From an uncultured Clostridia bacterium (GTDB lineage Bacteria; Bacillota_A; Clostridia; Christensenellales; CAG-138), in contig CAMNHT010000100.1 of NCBI GenBank assembly GCA_946539625.1, positions 1-5,549 on the forward strand: a stretch of DNA of 5,549 nucleotides, read 5' to 3'. Position 1 is the stretch's first letter, and the number at the start of each line of letters is the position of its first letter. The notes below the pieces were generated by a model. It saw only the letters and a program-made list of their open reading frames with translations. It had not been told where the DNA came from and searched no databases. Made by a program: the position numbers and the translations under genes. This document shows, in pieces, positions 4,793-5,549 of the stretch.

Positions 4793-5549
4793 TGCTGTAC
4801 CTTGTCGCAACGCCCATCGGCAACCTCGGCGATCTCAGCCCGCGGGCAATCGAGGTTCTGTCCGCGGTCGACGTGATCTACTGCGAGGACACGCGCCATA
4901 CGGGGATTCTTCTGAACCATTTCAACATCAAAAAGCCGACCCGCTCGCTGCATACACATAACGAGCGCGAACGCACCGACGAAGTCGTCGCCGTTTTGAA
5001 GGACGGGCGCGACGTCGCCTATGTATCCGACGCGGGCATGCCGGGCGTTTCCGATCCCGGCGCCATGCTTGTGGCAGCGTGTCAGAAGGAAGGTCTTCCG
5101 CACACCGTCATCCCGGGTCCGAGCGCCGCGGTCATCGCTGCCGTTCTCTCGGGACTTCCCGCGCAGCCGTTCAGCTTTTTCGGCTTTCTCCCGCGCGAAT
5201 CGAAGCCGCGCCGCGAAACGCTTGACGCGGTCGCAAAGCTCGATCATCAGGTCATTCTCTACGAAAGCCCGCACCGTGTGCAGGCAACGCTTACGGACCT
5301 GCTGGACCGCTTCGGCGACGGACCTGCCGCCGTTTTACGCGAACTTACCAAGAAATTCGAAACCGTCGTAACAGGTTCTCTTTCCGAGCTGATCGAGCGA
5401 TTCTCGGAGGAGCCGAAGGGCGAATGCGTGATCTGCTTTATCCCGGGGCACAAGGCGGAAGAAGCCGCGCCGGATCTCGACACGCTGCTGCTCGATCTAT
5501 TGAAGACCGAATCGGTAAAGGACGCCGCGGCGATCGCCGCCGAGCGCCT
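4792..5549 (+). CDS. rsmI: 16S rRNA (cytidine(1402)-2'-O)-methyltransferase RsmI, lacking its C-terminus at the window edge
   Basis: RsmI uses S-adenosylmethionine to 2'-O-methylate C1402 of 16S rRNA in the decoding centre. In the window are 252 codons; the family is usually about 270-290 residues, so only the last few dozen are missing. The tetrapyrrole-methylase fold is seen in order: LVATPIGNLGDLSPRAIEVL (4-23), the YCEDTRHTGILL motif (30-41), HTHNE (54-58), YVSDAGMPGVSDPG (77-90, where the usual GTP is GMP), IPGPSA (107-112), SGLPAQPFSFFGFLPRE (120-136), ILYESPHR (155-162), RELTKKFE (183-190) and KGECVICF (209-216). The ATG at 4792 overlaps the upstream stop (TGATG) and has GAGGA at 4780-4784, 7 bases ahead, so it is translated from the operon transcript by coupling. 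Confidence 0.95.
   Translation, partial: MLYLVATPIGNLGDLSPRAIEVLSAVDVIYCEDTRHTGILLNHFNIKKPTRSLHTHNERERTDEVVAVLKDGRDVAYVSDAGMPGVSDPGAMLVAACQKEGLPHTVIPGPSAAVIAAVLSGLPAQPFSFFGFLPRESKPRRETLDAVAKLDHQVILYESPHRVQATLTDLLDRFGDGPAAVLRELTKKFETVVTGSLSELIERFSEEPKGECVICFIPGHKAEEAAPDLDTLLLDLLKTESVKDAAAIAAER

Overview
The window looks like chromosomal DNA from a spore-forming, fairly GC-rich member of the Bacillota, most likely class Clostridia. It encodes the sporulation protein SpoIID, a DnaD-type helicase-loading protein followed by a DnaC/DnaI-type AAA+ loader, and Gram-positive surface-protein modules (a Listeria-Bacteroides/Flg_new-type repeat and an M6 peptidase). The genus cannot be determined from the sequence. 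There are no tRNA, rRNA, CRISPR or mobile-element signals, and no gene-free stretch longer than about 150 bases.

Layout. Bases 1-407 (minus strand) hold the first 135 codons of spoIID, running off the left edge. Bases 408-556 are a divergent promoter region. Bases 557-2629 (plus strand) hold a probable surface lipoprotein whose single reading frame is split by one in-frame TAA at 1169-1171. Before the stop are a lipoprotein signal, a Pro/Glu/Thr-rich spacer, a small G-x-x-GD-type module and a Flg_new-like repeat. After it is a well-preserved M6-type zinc metallopeptidase domain with no start codon of its own at the right place. Bases 2694-5549 (plus strand) are a tight operon: a DnaD-like primosome protein with three apparent tandem DnaD-type C-terminal modules, a DnaC/DnaI-like helicase loader (ATGA overlap), and rsmI, the 16S rRNA C1402 2'-O-methyltransferase (TGATG overlap), which runs off the right edge.

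How the genes work together. The DnaD-like and DnaC-like proteins would cooperate to load the replicative helicase; rsmI is a ribosome-modification gene riding on the same transcript. SpoIID would act at engulfment during sporulation. The lipoprotein peptidase, if functional, would act on extracellular protein at the cell surface.

Most notable: the in-frame stop inside an otherwise undamaged peptidase gene; two genes (spoIID and the dnaD-like gene) whose TATAAT boxes lie 6-7 bases before the ATG with no Shine-Dalgarno, suggesting leaderless mRNAs; the triple-module DnaD-like protein; and a perfect 12-bp inverted repeat plus an in-frame A8 run inside the helicase-loader gene. No wholly new multi-gene system is evident; most of the window is housekeeping.
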